The notes under the pieces are model-generated. The model saw nothing but the letters and a program-made list of their open reading frames with translations, had not been told where the DNA came from and made no database searches. Below are positions 16,872-26,955 of a stretch of DNA of 64,000 bases, one piece after another. A program made the position numbers and the translations under genes. The stretch's first letter is position 1, and the number at the start of each line of letters is the position of its first letter. The stretch covers positions 1,736,001-1,800,000 of the forward strand of contig JBDXFZ010000146.1 in assembly GCA_039990395.1 (NCBI GenBank), in the 5' to 3' direction. The stretch comes from CALINF01 sp039990395. GTDB taxonomy: Bacteria; Pseudomonadota; Gammaproteobacteria; Pseudomonadales; Halieaceae.

Positions 16872-19775
16872 ATGAGCCGCCAGCCACTCACTGAACTGGA
16901 AAACCATCAGGATTTCATTCAGCGCCATATTGGCCCCACCCACGCACAGCAGCATGAAATGGCGCAGGCCATTGGCTTTGAAACGCTCGATGCGTTGATC
17001 GATGCAACCGTACCGGCCAACATCCGCAAACAAACGCCGATGGATCTGCCGGGCGCGAGTACTGAGCAGGACGTCATTGCCAGATTGCGTGAGCACGCCA
17101 ATCTCAACGTGGTAAACCAGTCTTTTATAGGCACCGGCTACAGCGACACCTTCACCCCACCCGTGATTCAGCGCAATGTGCTGGAGAACCCGGGCTGGTA
17201 TACCGCGTACACACCTTACCAACCCGAGATATCGCAGGGTCGCCTCGAAGCATTGCTCACCTACCAGCAGATGATCATGGATCTCACGGGCATGGAGCTG
17301 GCCAACGCCTCAATGCTTGACGAGGGTACGGCTGCAGCCGAAGCCATGACGCTGTTGCAGCGCGTTAACAAGAAAAATCGCAGCAATGTATTCCTGGTTG
17401 CAGACGATTGTCACCCGCAAACCATCGCGGTAGTGCAAACCCGCGCGCACGCACTCGACATAGACGTCGTGGTCGGTAATGTTGAGGCGCTTATTGGCGA
17501 GACAGAGGCCTTTGGCGCGCTGATCCAATACCCCGGCACCTACGGTCAGGTACACGACATCGCGCCGCTGATCGATCGGGCTCACGCTGCCAAAACTCTT
17601 GTTACCGTTGCCGCCGACCTGATGGCGCTGCTCATGTTGCAAACACCCGGTTCCGCCGATGCAGACGTGGTAGTGGGCAACAGCCAGCGTTTTGGCGTAC
17701 CCATGGGATTTGGCGGACCACATGCCGCCTTCTTTGCCACACGCGATGCCTACAAGCGATCGACACCCGGGCGCATCATAGGCGTGTCTATCGATCGCCG
17801 TGGCAATCAGGCACTACGCATGGCCATGCAGACGCGTGAGCAGCATATTCGGCGTGAAAAGGCCACCAGCAACATCTGTACCGCACAGGCGTTACTGGCA
17901 ATCATGGCAGCCTTCTACGCCATGTATCACGGGCCGGATGGTCTGCGCCGCATTGCCGAGCGCATCCACCGCCTTGCCACAATGTTGGCGCATGCTACCC
18001 GCCAGGCAGGCCTGTCTCCAGACAACAACAGTTGGTTCGATACACTCACATTTACCGTGGGCGATCAGCAAAGCGCCATCGTTGAGCGTGCCCTGGCCCA
18101 GGGTATGAACCTGCGCATTATCGGTGACGATCGCGTAGGCGTGTCGCTGGACGAAACCACTACAGCCGCTCACGTGGATGCGCTGACAGCAATACTCACT
18201 GGCAAGGAGTCCAGTGTTGAAGATTTGGATGGAGCTTCAGCCGTAGAGCAAGGTATCCCTGAAGCGCTGCTGCGTGAAGTGGACTACCTGCAACACCCTC
18301 TCTTTCACGAGTATCGCTCGGAAACTGAAATGCTGCGCTACATGCGTCGGCTAGAAGACAAAGACATCGCGCTAAACCGCGCCATGATCCCGTTGGGCAG
18401 TTGCACGATGAAGCTCAATGCCACCACCGAGATGCTGCCTGTGACCTGGCCGGAATTTGGCCGCATGCATCCGTTTGCACCTACTGACCAAACCAAGGGT
18501 TATCAGGTGTTGCTCGAAGAACTCGAGCACATGCTGTTGGAGTGCACCGGTTACGACGCGATGTCGATGCAACCCAACGCGGGTTCACAGGGAGAGTACG
18601 CCGGCCTACTGGCAATCAAGCGCTATCACGAGAGCCGCGGCGACCATCAGCGTAACGTTTGCCTTATCCCCTCCTCTGCCCATGGCACCAACCCCGCCAG
18701 CGCGGCCCTTGCTGGCATGAAGGTGGCCATTGTCGAGTGCGACGAGTTGGGTAATGTTGATATGGCCGACCTCAAAGCCAAGGCCGAGCGCCACGCCGAT
18801 GATCTGGCCGCCATTATGGTTACCTACCCCTCTACACACGGTGTTTTCGAAGAGTCTATCGTTGAGCTATGTGAGGTTATTCATCAGTTCGGCGGCCAGG
18901 TGTACGTTGATGGCGCCAACCTGAACGCATTGGTTGGCATAGCAGCGCCAGGTAAATTCGGCGCTGATGTATCGCACCTCAACCTACATAAAACCTTTTG
19001 CATCCCGCACGGTGGTGGTGGCCCGGGTATGGGGCCAATAGGCGTAGGCGCGCACCTGCAACCGTTCTTACCCACCAATCCGGTATCACCGGTTCCCGGG
19101 GTTGCTCTGGACAATGACGTGATTTCAGCAACCCCTTATGGCAGCGCTTCAATCCTGCCAATCTCCTGGGCCTACATTGCACTCATGGGTGGCGAAGGTC
19201 TGGTAGAGGCCACCAAGGTGGCGATACTGGGCGCGAACTACATCGCCCATCGTCTAAAAGATCACTACCCGATTCTTTACAAGGGCACCGCAGGCACTGT
19301 GGCGCACGAATGTATTTTGGACATTCGCCCCATCAAGGAAGCCAGCGGTGTCTCAGAAGAAGATGTGGCCAAGCGCCTGATCGATTTTGGCTTTCACGCG
19401 CCTACCATGTCGTTCCCTGTTGCGGGTACGCTGATGGTAGAACCCACTGAATCTGAATCGATGGCCGAGCTCGACCGCTTCTGCGACGCGCTCATCACCA
19501 TTGCTGACGAAATTCAGGCGGTGCAATCGGGTCAACTGGATGCCACTGACAATCCATTGGCCAACGCGCCTCACACGCTGGAAGACATTGCCAACGATAC
19601 CTGGGAGCACGCCTACACGCGTGCACAGGCGGCCTACCCTGTCGATTCACTGCGCCGCAACAAGTACTGGCCACCGGTGAACCGTGTAGACAACGTCTAC
19701 GGCGATAGAAACCTGTTCTGCGCCTGCCCCGCGATAGACTCCTGGCGTGAGGAAGAAGAACTGGCAGCTGAGTAG
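16872..19775 (+). CDS. gcvP: glycine dehydrogenase (aminomethyl-transferring), P-protein
   Basis: P-protein of the glycine cleavage system, 967 residues with fused alpha and beta halves. It decarboxylates glycine using pyridoxal phosphate and loads the aminomethyl group on GcvH lipoate. The PLP lysine is K707 in HLNLHKTF, followed by the glycine-rich IPHGGGGPGMGP. The open frame begins at 16779, but the ATG at 16872 has GGAG five bases upstream and starts MSRQPLTELENHQ, as in homologues. gcvT and gcvH are not adjacent, and I see no glycine-riboswitch aptamer in the 220 bases upstream. Confidence 0.97.
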   Translation: MSRQPLTELENHQDFIQRHIGPTHAQQHEMAQAIGFETLDALIDATVPANIRKQTPMDLPGASTEQDVIARLREHANLNVVNQSFIGTGYSDTFTPPVIQRNVLENPGWYTAYTPYQPEISQGRLEALLTYQQMIMDLTGMELANASMLDEGTAAAEAMTLLQRVNKKNRSNVFLVADDCHPQTIAVVQTRAHALDIDVVVGNVEALIGETEAFGALIQYPGTYGQVHDIAPLIDRAHAAKTLVTVAADLMALLMLQTPGSADADVVVGNSQRFGVPMGFGGPHAAFFATRDAYKRSTPGRIIGVSIDRRGNQALRMAMQTREQHIRREKATSNICTAQALLAIMAAFYAMYHGPDGLRRIAERIHRLATMLAHATRQAGLSPDNNSWFDTLTFTVGDQQSAIVERALAQGMNLRIIGDDRVGVSLDETTTAAHVDALTAILTGKESSVEDLDGASAVEQGIPEALLREVDYLQHPLFHEYRSETEMLRYMRRLEDKDIALNRAMIPLGSCTMKLNATTEMLPVTWPEFGRMHPFAPTDQTKGYQVLLEELEHMLLECTGYDAMSMQPNAGSQGEYAGLLAIKRYHESRGDHQRNVCLIPSSAHGTNPASAALAGMKVAIVECDELGNVDMADLKAKAERHADDLAAIMVTYPSTHGVFEESIVELCEVIHQFGGQVYVDGANLNALVGIAAPGKFGADVSHLNLHKTFCIPHGGGGPGMGPIGVGAHLQPFLPTNPVSPVPGVALDNDVISATPYGSASILPISWAYIALMGGEGLVEATKVAILGANYIAHRLKDHYPILYKGTAGTVAHECILDIRPIKEASGVSEEDVAKRLIDFGFHAPTMSFPVAGTLMVEPTESESMAELDRFCDALITIADEIQAVQSGQLDATDNPLANAPHTLEDIANDTWEHAYTRAQAAYPVDSLRRNKYWPPVNRVDNVYGDRNLFCACPAIDSWREEEELAAE

Positions 19776-19929
19776 GCGCTGTCTTCACAGCGTCATTCTA
19801 TCCAGGGCCCAACCCTTCTCGCTAACGCCAGAATCCCCTGACTCGCGCGACCCTCGCAGGTTCGCGCAAGCTCATCTATGTTCACTGCCCAGACGTATCA
19901 AGATCGTTACCAGGTAGAGAATAGGGTTT

Positions 19930-20187
19930 ATGTCTACAACGCTTTCAATTGAAGACGAGTCGCGGGTCATAGAAATGGCCTGGGAAGATAGAACACCTTT
20001 TGAAGCAATCGAGCTTCAATATGGCTTGAACGAGCAGCAAGTTATTACGTTCATGAGAAAGAACCTGAAAACGGGTAGCTTTAAACTCTGGCGGAAACGC
20101 GTGACCGGTCGCCAAACCAAGCACCTACAACTGCGCGACCCTGCGGTATCGAGGGGTTATTGCTCTACTCAGTACAAGCAGCGGTAG
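19930..20187 (+). CDS. DUF2805 / TIGR03643 family protein
   Basis: A conserved small protein of 85 residues. The core IEMAWEDRTPFEAIELQYGLNEQQVITFMRKNL followed by SFKLWRKRVTGRQTKH is the family hallmark. The first part resembles a helix-turn-helix-like segment and the second is strongly basic, so nucleic-acid binding is possible. Function is not established. The C-terminal 15 residues are less typical. Confidence 0.87.
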   Translation: MSTTLSIEDESRVIEMAWEDRTPFEAIELQYGLNEQQVITFMRKNLKTGSFKLWRKRVTGRQTKHLQLRDPAVSRGYCSTQYKQR

Positions 20188-20248
20188 GCCAAAGCTCCAA
20201 CTCTTTATCCTGGCTATCGGCAGTGTCTGTTGCGCGATAATTGCAGCA

Positions 20249-20280
20249 TAAAAAAAGGCCGGTCATTGACCGGCCTTCTT
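20249..20280 (-). terminator. strong rho-independent terminator of the hydantoinase/TonB receptor operon
   Basis: A 10-bp perfect stem (20255-20264 with 20268-20277; AAGGCCGGTC/GACCGGCCTT) has a 3-base loop and is followed on the minus strand by an uninterrupted T tract (A tract at 20250-20256). It lies 20 bases after the TonB receptor stop and may also stop plus-strand transcription from the DUF2805 gene. Confidence 0.88.
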
Positions 20281-20296
20281 CGTTCAAGCAGTACCG

Positions 20297-22822
20297 TTAG
20301 AAACGATAGGAAAAGTCCAAACCGTAGGAGCGCTTACCTGATGGGTGATTAAAGCTGCCACCAAACTCGGGTGCTGGAATCACTTCCTGCAGGTATTCCT
20401 CATCGGTAATGTTACGACCCCATGCGGTTACCATCCAGTTGTTTCCCTCCAAACCGACACGAAGATCAAGAGTATCGTAGGCATCGCGAGATGACTTGGA
20501 GAAGTCCTGGTTAAAACCAGGACCGAAGAACGCGTTCCAGATAGTTGGCGTTTGTTCTCCCTGCAAGGTGTGGAACCACATTTCACCGGTGTACTGCCAA
20601 TCGAGGCGGCTCACAAGATTCATGTTACCCGTTACCGGAAACACCCACTCCACGCCCAGATTACCCGTGACATCGGGCGCCTGCGGCACGTCGTTGCCTT
20701 CAGACAGCGGACGGTTCTTGTTCCTCTCTATCTCAGAGTCCATCAGACCGATGCCGCCATACAGGGCGAGCCCTTCCGTGGCGAGGAAAGTAAAGTCAGC
20801 CTCTACACCCCGCACATACAACTCATCGATAGTCGTCACGGAACGCAACAGACCGAAGGGACCGGCAAAGAACTCGAAGAATTGGTTGTCTTCTACATCG
20901 GTATGGAACACAGCCGCGTTCAGACGCAGTCTGCGATCCATCCACTCAGACTTCAAACCAATCTCAAAGGCCTCTGATACTTCCTTGTCATAGTCGTCCT
21001 TCACAATTAGTTGCGCATCCACTGCCTCGCCAGGGCCGCCATAACCGGCATTGAACCAGAAGTTCAACAAGTCCTCGGTGCCCACCGAGTTAAAACCGCC
21101 ACTACGAAAGCCTACGCCGTAACTGGCATACACATTCATTTCGTCTGTAGCGGCCCAACTCCATGTCAGCTTGGGTTGTAACTGGGAATAGGTATCGTCG
21201 CGATCAGGAATACCATCCGGGTTACTGTTGAATGCTGGGTTTATCGGGGCTGGCTGGCCATTGGCATCCAGCAGGTTAACGTTCAGACCAGAGTTGGCTA
21301 CGTTGGGCACTTTGTTGTTGACCTCGCGTTCCTCACGATCGTAACGCAATGCAAACGCCAGCTCCATGGTATCGCTCAGATCGAAATCCAATTGACCATA
21401 GATCGCATAGACCGTGGTATCGAAGTCGTCCCAGAACAGCAGATCGGTCGGGTTAGGGCCCGTTGGATCCACGTAGGGTGTGCGACGATAGCCCTGCCCC
21501 TGATCTGCACCGTAGGACACTATCTGTTCTCGCTCGATATCAGCGAAGTAAACGCCAGCGATCCAACGTATATCCTGATCTCCGGGCGACTCCAGTCTTG
21601 CATCTATACTGAAGTCCTCCTGATTGCGCTCCTGATACTGGAAGCCATCGCAGCTTGTAGCCGTGTAGGGTCCATAGATTCCCGCAAAGTCAGTCGGCGG
21701 GGGGAACACCGCAAAGGGCGCGAACAAGTCGCCAAATAGCTCCGGTGTAGCGAAGCTGTTCAGTGTTTCTCTGTCAGTCTGGCACGAGGGCGTCACCTCG
21801 TAGCCATAGAACGATGCCGCAGTACCATCTGAGAGCAGATATTCTTCTAGATTGTTATAGGACGCGCTGGCAATAAGGTCGGCGAAACCCAGATTCCAGT
21901 CTGCCTTTATGGCGAAGTCCATTGTCTCCTGCTCATTTTCTCCAGGGGTATTAAAGGTAAACTTAAAATCAGCATCGTTTACGTCCTGAAAATAGGTGGG
22001 CGAGTTACCAGGCAATATTGCACTGAACTGCGGCACCGCAAAGGTGGCATTAAAATTGATAGCACCGCCTTTGACTTCTGAATATCCAGCCCGGAAGTCC
22101 AGCGTAAGGTCATCAGACACGTTCCAGATGGTACGCGCTCGGATACTGGTATCTTCCAGATAGTCCACTGAGTCGTCTTCCCCAGTAAAGATATTCTTGT
22201 AGAAGCCGTCTGTTTCTCTTGTGCTAATCGCCAAGCGACCCAGCAGTACATCTTCGATGATCGGCCCACTGACCATTGCGTTTACTTTATAAGCGTCGTT
22301 ATTGGCGATACCACCGCCGATCTTTGCCTCGACTTCGTTAGTCGGCGCCTTGGTAGTTACCAATATGGCACCAGCAACTGCGTTGCGACCGTAAAGAGCA
22401 CCCTGTGGTCCCTTGAGCACTTCAATCTGCTGAACATCAAACAGCTCTTCGTTGAAAGAGTTGGGGTTGGTACTGAGCACGCCGTCCACTACATAGGCAA
22501 ACGTGGATTCTGCATCGCGAGTTGAAACGATACCTCGAATGCTGACTTGAGTATCACCCACGTTCGCTGTATCCACGATCGTGACATTGGGAATCAGACC
22601 AATGTAATCCGCGGCCCGTTCGATTCCGGCCCGCTCTATAGTCGCTTCATCGATGGCACTTATCGCTATCGGAACCTCCTGCAGATTCTCTGACCGCTTT
22701 CGCGCGGTAACAACTATCTCCTCAATTGCGAAACTGCTCTGCGCCAACGCCGCCGGCATCGGAACTAGTGTGGCAACCGCCGTCGCTAACCCTACTGCTA
22801 ATGGTGCTTTTTTATAGTTCAT
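20297..22822 (-). CDS. TonB-dependent receptor of the catabolic operon
   Basis: Outer-membrane receptor of 841 residues and last gene of the operon. The frame is open to 22852, but the ATG at 22822 has a perfect AGGAGGA seven bases upstream and begins the signal peptide MNYKKAPLAVGLATAVATL. After cleavage near ALAQ comes the TonB box IEEIVVTARKR and a plug (LQEVPIAISAI, DVQQIEVLKGPQGALYGRNAVAGAILV). The barrel ends SYGLDFSYRF. This subtype is common in marine and sphingomonad-like bacteria for organic substrates rather than iron, and no Fur box is present. Placement after the activator gene suggests it imports the pathway substrate. Confidence 0.9.
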   Translation of the reverse strand: MNYKKAPLAVGLATAVATLVPMPAALAQSSFAIEEIVVTARKRSENLQEVPIAISAIDEATIERAGIERAADYIGLIPNVTIVDTANVGDTQVSIRGIVSTRDAESTFAYVVDGVLSTNPNSFNEELFDVQQIEVLKGPQGALYGRNAVAGAILVTTKAPTNEVEAKIGGGIANNDAYKVNAMVSGPIIEDVLLGRLAISTRETDGFYKNIFTGEDDSVDYLEDTSIRARTIWNVSDDLTLDFRAGYSEVKGGAINFNATFAVPQFSAILPGNSPTYFQDVNDADFKFTFNTPGENEQETMDFAIKADWNLGFADLIASASYNNLEEYLLSDGTAASFYGYEVTPSCQTDRETLNSFATPELFGDLFAPFAVFPPPTDFAGIYGPYTATSCDGFQYQERNQEDFSIDARLESPGDQDIRWIAGVYFADIEREQIVSYGADQGQGYRRTPYVDPTGPNPTDLLFWDDFDTTVYAIYGQLDFDLSDTMELAFALRYDREEREVNNKVPNVANSGLNVNLLDANGQPAPINPAFNSNPDGIPDRDDTYSQLQPKLTWSWAATDEMNVYASYGVGFRSGGFNSVGTEDLLNFWFNAGYGGPGEAVDAQLIVKDDYDKEVSEAFEIGLKSEWMDRRLRLNAAVFHTDVEDNQFFEFFAGPFGLLRSVTTIDELYVRGVEADFTFLATEGLALYGGIGLMDSEIERNKNRPLSEGNDVPQAPDVTGNLGVEWVFPVTGNMNLVSRLDWQYTGEMWFHTLQGEQTPTIWNAFFGPGFNQDFSKSSRDAYDTLDLRVGLEGNNWMVTAWGRNITDEEYLQEVIPAPEFGGSFNHPSGKRSYGLDFSYRF

Positions 22823-22848
22823 GGCATTCCTCCTGCCGAGATTAAACT

Positions 22849-24468
22849 TCATGGTTTACTGCCTACTTGTACTACTTTAGATACTGGTTCAGTCTCTGAC
22901 TGGATCGCTTTAAGACGACGCCAGAGCGTGGTGGAACTGATACCCAGGTACTCTGCAACCCGGGCTTTATCATTCTTAAACCTGGCCATGGCGTCGAGGA
23001 TCGCCTGCCCTTCCTGTAGTTTGAGAGCACCGCCATCAGCGTCAGCGCGCGCCGGCACAGCATAGAGTTCGGGAAGGATTTCGTGCACACGCTGATCGTT
23101 GATGGACCCCACACCGTCTTCGGCGCAGTTCACTACCAGTCGCTCTACGAAATTCTGCAGCTCGCGTACATTGCCCGGCCAGCCATAAGCCTGAAACTGA
23201 TCGCCTACCACGGCATACAGCGCGCGTGACTCAAACAGCACGCCGTACTGTTTACTGTATTGCTCGATATAGTATCGAGCAATCGCTGTGATATCGTCGG
23301 CGCGCTCTCGAAGTGGAGGCAGTTGTAGCGACAACACATTCAAGCGGTAATAGAGATCATCGCGAAACTCTCCACTGGCCACAGAGTCCCTGAGATCACG
23401 ATTGGTTGCGGCCACCACCTTGAAGTCCAGATGCACCTCGCGATTACTACCCAAAGGCCTGATACGCTTTTCCTGCAGCACTCGAAGCAACTTTACCTGC
23501 TGTTGCATCGGCATTTCGCCAACCTCGTCGAGATAGAGCACGCCGCCGTTGGCTTGTTCCACAAGTCCTATACGCCCGCCTCTACGTGAGCTGGTAAACG
23601 CGCCATCAACGTAGCCAAACAATTCGCTCTCGAACAGTTCGTGTGGAATGCTGCCGCAGTTCACTGCTACCAGGGGGCCATCGGCGTAGTCACTATGTCG
23701 ATGGATCTCATGCGCAACATGCTCTTTACCCGTGCCACTCTCGCCCTGAAGTAGCACAGCACCTGTACTGCGAGCATAGGTTCGCGCCAGATGTGCCACC
23801 CGCTCCATACGCTCCGAGCGAATAATAAAACGTGTTGGTGGCACGTCTTTGCTACTCGCAAGCGCACCTACGCGATGGGCTGCTCGACCAACGTCTATGG
23901 CTCTATGTAACAGCTCGCGCGCTGACTCTTTGCTATAGATCAGAATCGCCGGCATCTGCCGCTGCTCTGCCATGTGGCAGGTAAAAGAGGGACCAACCAC
24001 AACCTGCATATCTTCTTCGGCCATCGCAAGTAAAAGACGCTGGGCCGCTTCGTCAGACGTGCTGTAATTGTGATGAACCAGATCGATATCGAGTAACTGC
24101 GGCAACGTGCTAAACAAACGTTGTGGCGCTGCGCTTTCCGGATGGTAGGTAAAAATATGGACGCGAGCGGCAATGCGGCGGGCCTTGGCCAATGCCTCTA
24201 TGATATCTGTATCCGTCACGGGCTGGCTGATTACAGGAACCGACAAAGTGGCATTCAGATAGGCGGCATTGGAGCCAGCGCTAGCAACAACGTCGGGCTG
24301 ATATTGTTTGATCAAATCTTCGTATTCAACGTCCTTGCTGGCAACAGATTCAACAATGGTGATTTCTGCCTGCTCGGCAAATTCAGGCGTTAATGCGTTA
24401 ATCAGCTCGCTGAATTTGCGGTAACCCACGATCAATACCTTGATACGATCACTGGCAACAACGCTCAT
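22849..24468 (-). CDS. PrpR-like sigma-54-dependent transcriptional activator (GAFTSS variant)
   Basis: An enhancer-binding protein of 539 residues. A PrpR_N-type sensor domain (about 1-200) is followed by an AAA+ domain with Walker A GESGTGKE (242-249), Walker B LYLDE (311-315) and the arginine-finger segment RDDLYYRL (369-376). A Fis-type helix-turn-helix is at about 500-520 (KARVAEYLGISSTTLWRRLK). The sigma-54-contacting GAFTGA loop reads GAFTSS (residues 289-294; bases 23587-23604). The start overlaps the amidase stop in ATGA, so it is translationally coupled. PrpR senses 2-methylcitrate in enterics; here the inducer is unknown but may be a hydroxylated carboxylic acid. It likely activates its own operon from the -24/-12 promoter at 31256-31271. 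Confidence 0.92.
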   Translation of the reverse strand: MSVVASDRIKVLIVGYRKFSELINALTPEFAEQAEITIVESVASKDVEYEDLIKQYQPDVVASAGSNAAYLNATLSVPVISQPVTDTDIIEALAKARRIAARVHIFTYHPESAAPQRLFSTLPQLLDIDLVHHNYSTSDEAAQRLLLAMAEEDMQVVVGPSFTCHMAEQRQMPAILIYSKESARELLHRAIDVGRAAHRVGALASSKDVPPTRFIIRSERMERVAHLARTYARSTGAVLLQGESGTGKEHVAHEIHRHSDYADGPLVAVNCGSIPHELFESELFGYVDGAFTSSRRGGRIGLVEQANGGVLYLDEVGEMPMQQQVKLLRVLQEKRIRPLGSNREVHLDFKVVAATNRDLRDSVASGEFRDDLYYRLNVLSLQLPPLRERADDITAIARYYIEQYSKQYGVLFESRALYAVVGDQFQAYGWPGNVRELQNFVERLVVNCAEDGVGSINDQRVHEILPELYAVPARADADGGALKLQEGQAILDAMARFKNDKARVAEYLGISSTTLWRRLKAIQSETEPVSKVVQVGSKP

Positions 24469-25070
24469 ATCATGACCCTCGATGGCAACATGGCTACCAG
24501 CTCATCAGCACTGAGAACCTCGGCGTATTTGGCGTTTAGGTCATGCAGATTCGCGCTGTGCGCCTCAAGATTGCGATCACTAACGGCATCGCTCACCACG
24601 AACGTTGGATAGTCATACTGCAAGGCGTCAACAGCGGTAGCGCGCACGCAGCCGCTGGTCGTTAGACCTGTTACAACGACAGAGTCGACTCCAACAGCGT
24701 CCAACTGAGACGCCAGTGACGTGCCGAAAAAGCCGCTCGCATGCCGCTTTTCAATGACCGACTCACCCACTGCGGGCTCAAGCCTGGGGTCTATCGCTAC
24801 CCAACGCGAACCGGGGGTGAGTACGTTCAGAGCCGGCACTCGATGGCGAAATACATGTGCCTGCTCGTCGTTACGATAGCAAACTGTAGTAAAGAAAACG
24901 GGCAGTCCACCATTACGAAATGCGCTCAGCAAGCGGGCATTAACAGCCACAATCTCATCACACTCACATCCCAGCGGGCTCGCAGGATCAGTAAAGCCAA
25001 TCGACAGATCAACCAGCACCAATGCCGGACGAGTGCCCAGAGTCTGCGTTGTGTGTGGTAGATCACTCAT
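24465..25070 (-). CDS. isochorismatase-like cysteine hydrolase (N-carbamoylsarcosine amidase/maleamate amidase type)
   Basis: A 201-residue cysteine hydrolase. The catalytic triad Asp21 (VLVDL), Lys108 (VIEKRHAS) and Cys141 (TTSGCVRATAVDA) is intact. The TTSGCVRAT segment groups it with N-carbamoylsarcosine and maleamate amidohydrolases, which hydrolyse a linear amide or carbamoyl, rather than with true isochorismatases. It lies directly after HyuB, consistent with hydrolysing the product of HyuAB ring opening. Exact substrate unknown. Confidence 0.88.
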   Translation of the reverse strand: MSDLPHTTQTLGTRPALVLVDLSIGFTDPASPLGCECDEIVAVNARLLSAFRNGGLPVFFTTVCYRNDEQAHVFRHRVPALNVLTPGSRWVAIDPRLEPAVGESVIEKRHASGFFGTSLASQLDAVGVDSVVVTGLTTSGCVRATAVDALQYDYPTFVVSDAVSDRNLEAHSANLHDLNAKYAEVLSADELVAMLPSRVMI

Positions 25071-25079
25071 CGTGGCGCT

Positions 25080-26954
25080 TCAGGCCGTTTTCTTTTGCGT
25101 AAAGCTTGGGTCAACAGGAGGCGGCAGATGGGTTTCTTCCAAACTGCGCGCTTTCAACTCCTCAATTGTGCCGCCGCGATTAAACACCTCGATACTGCCA
25201 CGCTCGGCGCGCATCTTGTCGCGCAATGACGCCGTTGCTCCTTCATCTACGCTGCCACTGTCATCTATCACTACACCGTAGCGCCTCGCACCATCAGCTG
25301 TTACCAGACGGCGCTCTACATCCTGTAGAACCAATGCGGGATCGCGCTCAAACGGGTCGCCCCAGCCACCTCCACCCCAGGTATTGAAGTACAGTACATC
25401 GCCCGCCTTCACCTTGATTCCTTCGGCTTTAGCCGGCAGCCACTCTTCACTGCCGTCTGTACGTACCAAACGTTTGGTGGAGCGCATACCCGTCTCACCT
25501 CCCAACACACCCCAAGGATAGGTCAGCCAGCGCTCATCGTGTATACCAACTGAACCATCCGCAAGGAAGCAATACGCTACAGACAAACCATTGCCACCCC
25601 GGTGCAATCCTGCACCGCCAGAGTCGGGTATGGTTTCGTAACGCTCTATGCGTAAAGGAAAGTAAGACTCGATAAACTCATTAGGTACATTGGTAAAACC
25701 AGGCCACAGTGAATGTCCGTCAGGGCCATCACCTACCGGCCTACCCGGCACACCGCCAAAACCAATCTGAAACAGCTGGAACCACTCACCCTTGGCGTCA
25801 TAGCCTGAATAAAATAAATGCGGTGAATCAGAGAACCCAGCAGCACTCAGCATCTGTTCTGGCGCGCCCATGCCCAGTAATGCACCCAGCAGGTCAAAAA
25901 TACGGCCCAGAGCATGCGTTCGGCCTGACAACGCCGCAGGAAAGTTTGGCTTGAGTAATGTTCCCTGCGGTATGCGCACGTCTACCAGATCATAGAAGCC
26001 ATCGTTAAACACGATCTGTGGATCAACAACGTTAATAGTGAACGAACCAAAGAACATCTTGAACATGTCTTCATTGAGGAAAAAATTCACAGAGCTCTGC
26101 GCCTGCGGATCAGTACCCTCAAAATCAAAGATGGCCGTAGCGCCTTCGCGCCACATCTTGCATTTAATTCGATAGGGGCCCATACCCATACCGTCGTCAC
26201 ACAAATAGTCTTCGAATTCGCGAGGCTCTTCAGGAATAAACATCTCAATGATGTGCTTCATTGCCGCATGATTTCGATCGAGCATGATATCCATAGTGGA
26301 TACCAGCACGTCGTCGCCAAAGCGCTCGGCCAGTTCTACGCAGCGCTTGGCCGCCGTGTTACAGGCTGCCACCAAGGCATTCAGATCGAACCGATTCCAC
26401 TGCGGCGTGCGCACGTTATGCAGAATCAGTTCCAGAAGATCGGTCTGTAACACGCCCTTTTTATAGAGCTTGGTCGGTGGGATGCGAATCCCTTCCTGGT
26501 AGATCGTGGTAGCCTCAATGGGAATCGAGCCAGGCACCATGCCGCCATTATCCGACATGTGACCAAACATCGCAGACCAGGCAATTAATCGGCCATCCTT
26601 GAATACTGGCACCAACACGACCCAGTCGGGTAGGTGCGACACAGCTGCGTTGCACATATAGGGGTCGTTGGTAAGGATGATGTCGCCTTCTTCAATTTCG
26701 GCGTCATAGGCTTCCAGAAACGGCCCGATAAACGATCCGAACTGCCCTACCACCATCTTGCCATCGCGATTAGCGATCATAGGGAAGCAATCGCCCTGCT
26801 CGCGAATACCCGGCGACATCGCAGTGCGAAATAAAACAGCGTCCATTTCCTCACGCGCGTTGCGCAATGCGTTTTCGATAATGTCGACGGTGACGCCATC
26901 AACAGCAACCGAGCTAAGAGGTGTTGTGTTGGTCTGTTTCAACGTTGCAGTCAT
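25080..26954 (-). CDS. hyuB: hydantoinase B/oxoprolinase family protein HyuB
   Basis: A 624-residue HyuB-family subunit. Family blocks include MSPGIREQGDCFPM near residue 47, ILTNDPYMCNAAVSHLPDW and the C-terminal GGGGWGDPFERDP. With HyuA it forms an ATP-dependent enzyme; relatives are N-methylhydantoinase, 5-oxoprolinase, caprolactamase and acetone/acetophenone carboxylases. One base separates it from hyuA, so the pair is coupled. Substrate not assignable from sequence alone. Confidence 0.92.
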   Translation of the reverse strand: MTATLKQTNTTPLSSVAVDGVTVDIIENALRNAREEMDAVLFRTAMSPGIREQGDCFPMIANRDGKMVVGQFGSFIGPFLEAYDAEIEEGDIILTNDPYMCNAAVSHLPDWVVLVPVFKDGRLIAWSAMFGHMSDNGGMVPGSIPIEATTIYQEGIRIPPTKLYKKGVLQTDLLELILHNVRTPQWNRFDLNALVAACNTAAKRCVELAERFGDDVLVSTMDIMLDRNHAAMKHIIEMFIPEEPREFEDYLCDDGMGMGPYRIKCKMWREGATAIFDFEGTDPQAQSSVNFFLNEDMFKMFFGSFTINVVDPQIVFNDGFYDLVDVRIPQGTLLKPNFPAALSGRTHALGRIFDLLGALLGMGAPEQMLSAAGFSDSPHLFYSGYDAKGEWFQLFQIGFGGVPGRPVGDGPDGHSLWPGFTNVPNEFIESYFPLRIERYETIPDSGGAGLHRGGNGLSVAYCFLADGSVGIHDERWLTYPWGVLGGETGMRSTKRLVRTDGSEEWLPAKAEGIKVKAGDVLYFNTWGGGGWGDPFERDPALVLQDVERRLVTADGARRYGVVIDDSGSVDEGATASLRDKMRAERGSIEVFNRGGTIEELKARSLEETHLPPPVDPSFTQKKTA

Positions 26955-26955
26955 G

